From NCBI GenBank assembly GCA_019429445.1, contig JAHYIW010000001.1, positions 1 to 64,000 of the forward strand: 64,000 bases of DNA. Reading direction: 5' to 3'. Position numbers and translations under genes: made by a program. Below the pieces are notes generated by a model. That model had not been told where the DNA came from. It saw only the letters and a list, made by a program, of their open reading frames with translations, and made no database searches. This stretch comes from Desulfuromonadaceae bacterium. Its GTDB lineage: Bacteria; Desulfobacterota; Desulfuromonadia; Desulfuromonadales; JAHYIW01. Shown piece by piece: positions 63,867-64,000 of the stretch; the first letter of the stretch is position 1, and each line of letters opens with the position of its first letter.

Positions 63867-63894
63867 ATTGTATACAGTATACAATCTCTGTCAA
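63867..63894 (-). promoter_or_regulatory. Promoter and operator of the GntR gene
   Basis: ATTGTATAC-A-GTATACAAT is a perfect 19-bp palindrome (63867-63885). On the minus strand TTGACA (63894-63889) and TACAAT (63872-63867) are 16 bp apart, and the palindrome covers the spacer and -10. Likely the regulator's own binding site. Confidence 0.8.
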
Positions 63895-64000
63895 CTGTTT
63901 TTTTGCCGGTGTTGAACAAGGAAGCGGACTGCAAAGGCAGAATGTGCTGTCTGGATACGCGGCGCGACTCAGTCGCGGCGCCAGCCGGTCCACAGCGGGA

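Noticed and set aside
63808-63993. Small open frame at the right window edge
   Set aside because: It overlaps the GntR promoter and operator and has no recognisable features.

Overview
The window comes from a Gram-negative bacterium of moderately high GC. It has lipoproteins, LolA-like and outer-membrane proteins, a class A RNase P RNA and a complete mreBCD-mrdAB operon. The gene set (nif3 / zinc-ribbon coiled-coil / rnpB / LOG order, a MXAN_5187-like protein, ResB/CcsA cytochrome c assembly, many B12-type radical SAM proteins) suggests a delta-proteobacterial lineage such as Desulfuromonadales/Desulfobacterota. That placement is inference from gene content, not from a search.

Positions 1-28210 are one long, co-directional and mostly translationally coupled biosynthetic locus, cut by the left window edge. 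It combines the parts list of aryl-polyene clusters with the parts list reported for putative ladderane clusters. The aryl-polyene parts are ketosynthases with chain-length-factor-like partners, ACPs, hotdog dehydratases and thioesterase, an AMP ligase, a MIO ammonia-lyase, LolA-like protein, MMPL exporter, DUF3261 lipoprotein, GT2 and an LpxL-like acyltransferase. The ladderane-like parts are a phytoene-desaturase-like flavoenzyme and three tandem radical SAM/B12-type proteins. A BtrH-like protein, a PagL-like deacylase and an ABC-2 exporter complete it. The model is: an aromatic starter is made and activated; two or more KS/CLF modules on three ACPs elongate it; desaturase and radical enzymes tailor it; acyl- and glycosyltransferases attach it to a lipid; MMPL/LolA/ABC proteins move it to the envelope. 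No ketoreductase or phosphopantetheinyl transferase is visible in the window.

Positions 28211-30020 are a scar region: an anonymous repeat segment, then a relic integron consisting of one attC-like site, a higBA toxin-antitoxin cassette whose last stop codon lies inside the attC, and only the C-terminal end of an integron integrase. Positions 30111-33767 hold a biotin operon, bioW-bioF-bioH-bioC, behind a BirA-type operator. It encodes two alternative pimelate routes.

The remainder is mainly housekeeping. In order: cytochrome c assembly (ccsA-like, resB) and an S4 protein; mreBCD-mrdA-rodA; a PpiD-like foldase, purC and a TPR lipoprotein; a BamB-like lipoprotein; tRNA-Ala; glmU-glmS; a radical SAM / patatin / MXAN_5187-like operon; tRNA-Met; nif3, a zinc-ribbon protein, rnpB, a LOG-family protein, a ClC channel, a UvrD helicase, a YfaZ-like porin and a GntR regulator with its own operator. 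Small palindromic or MITE-like repeats of several families fill most intergenic gaps, and one hairpin sequence occurs twice inside rnpB.
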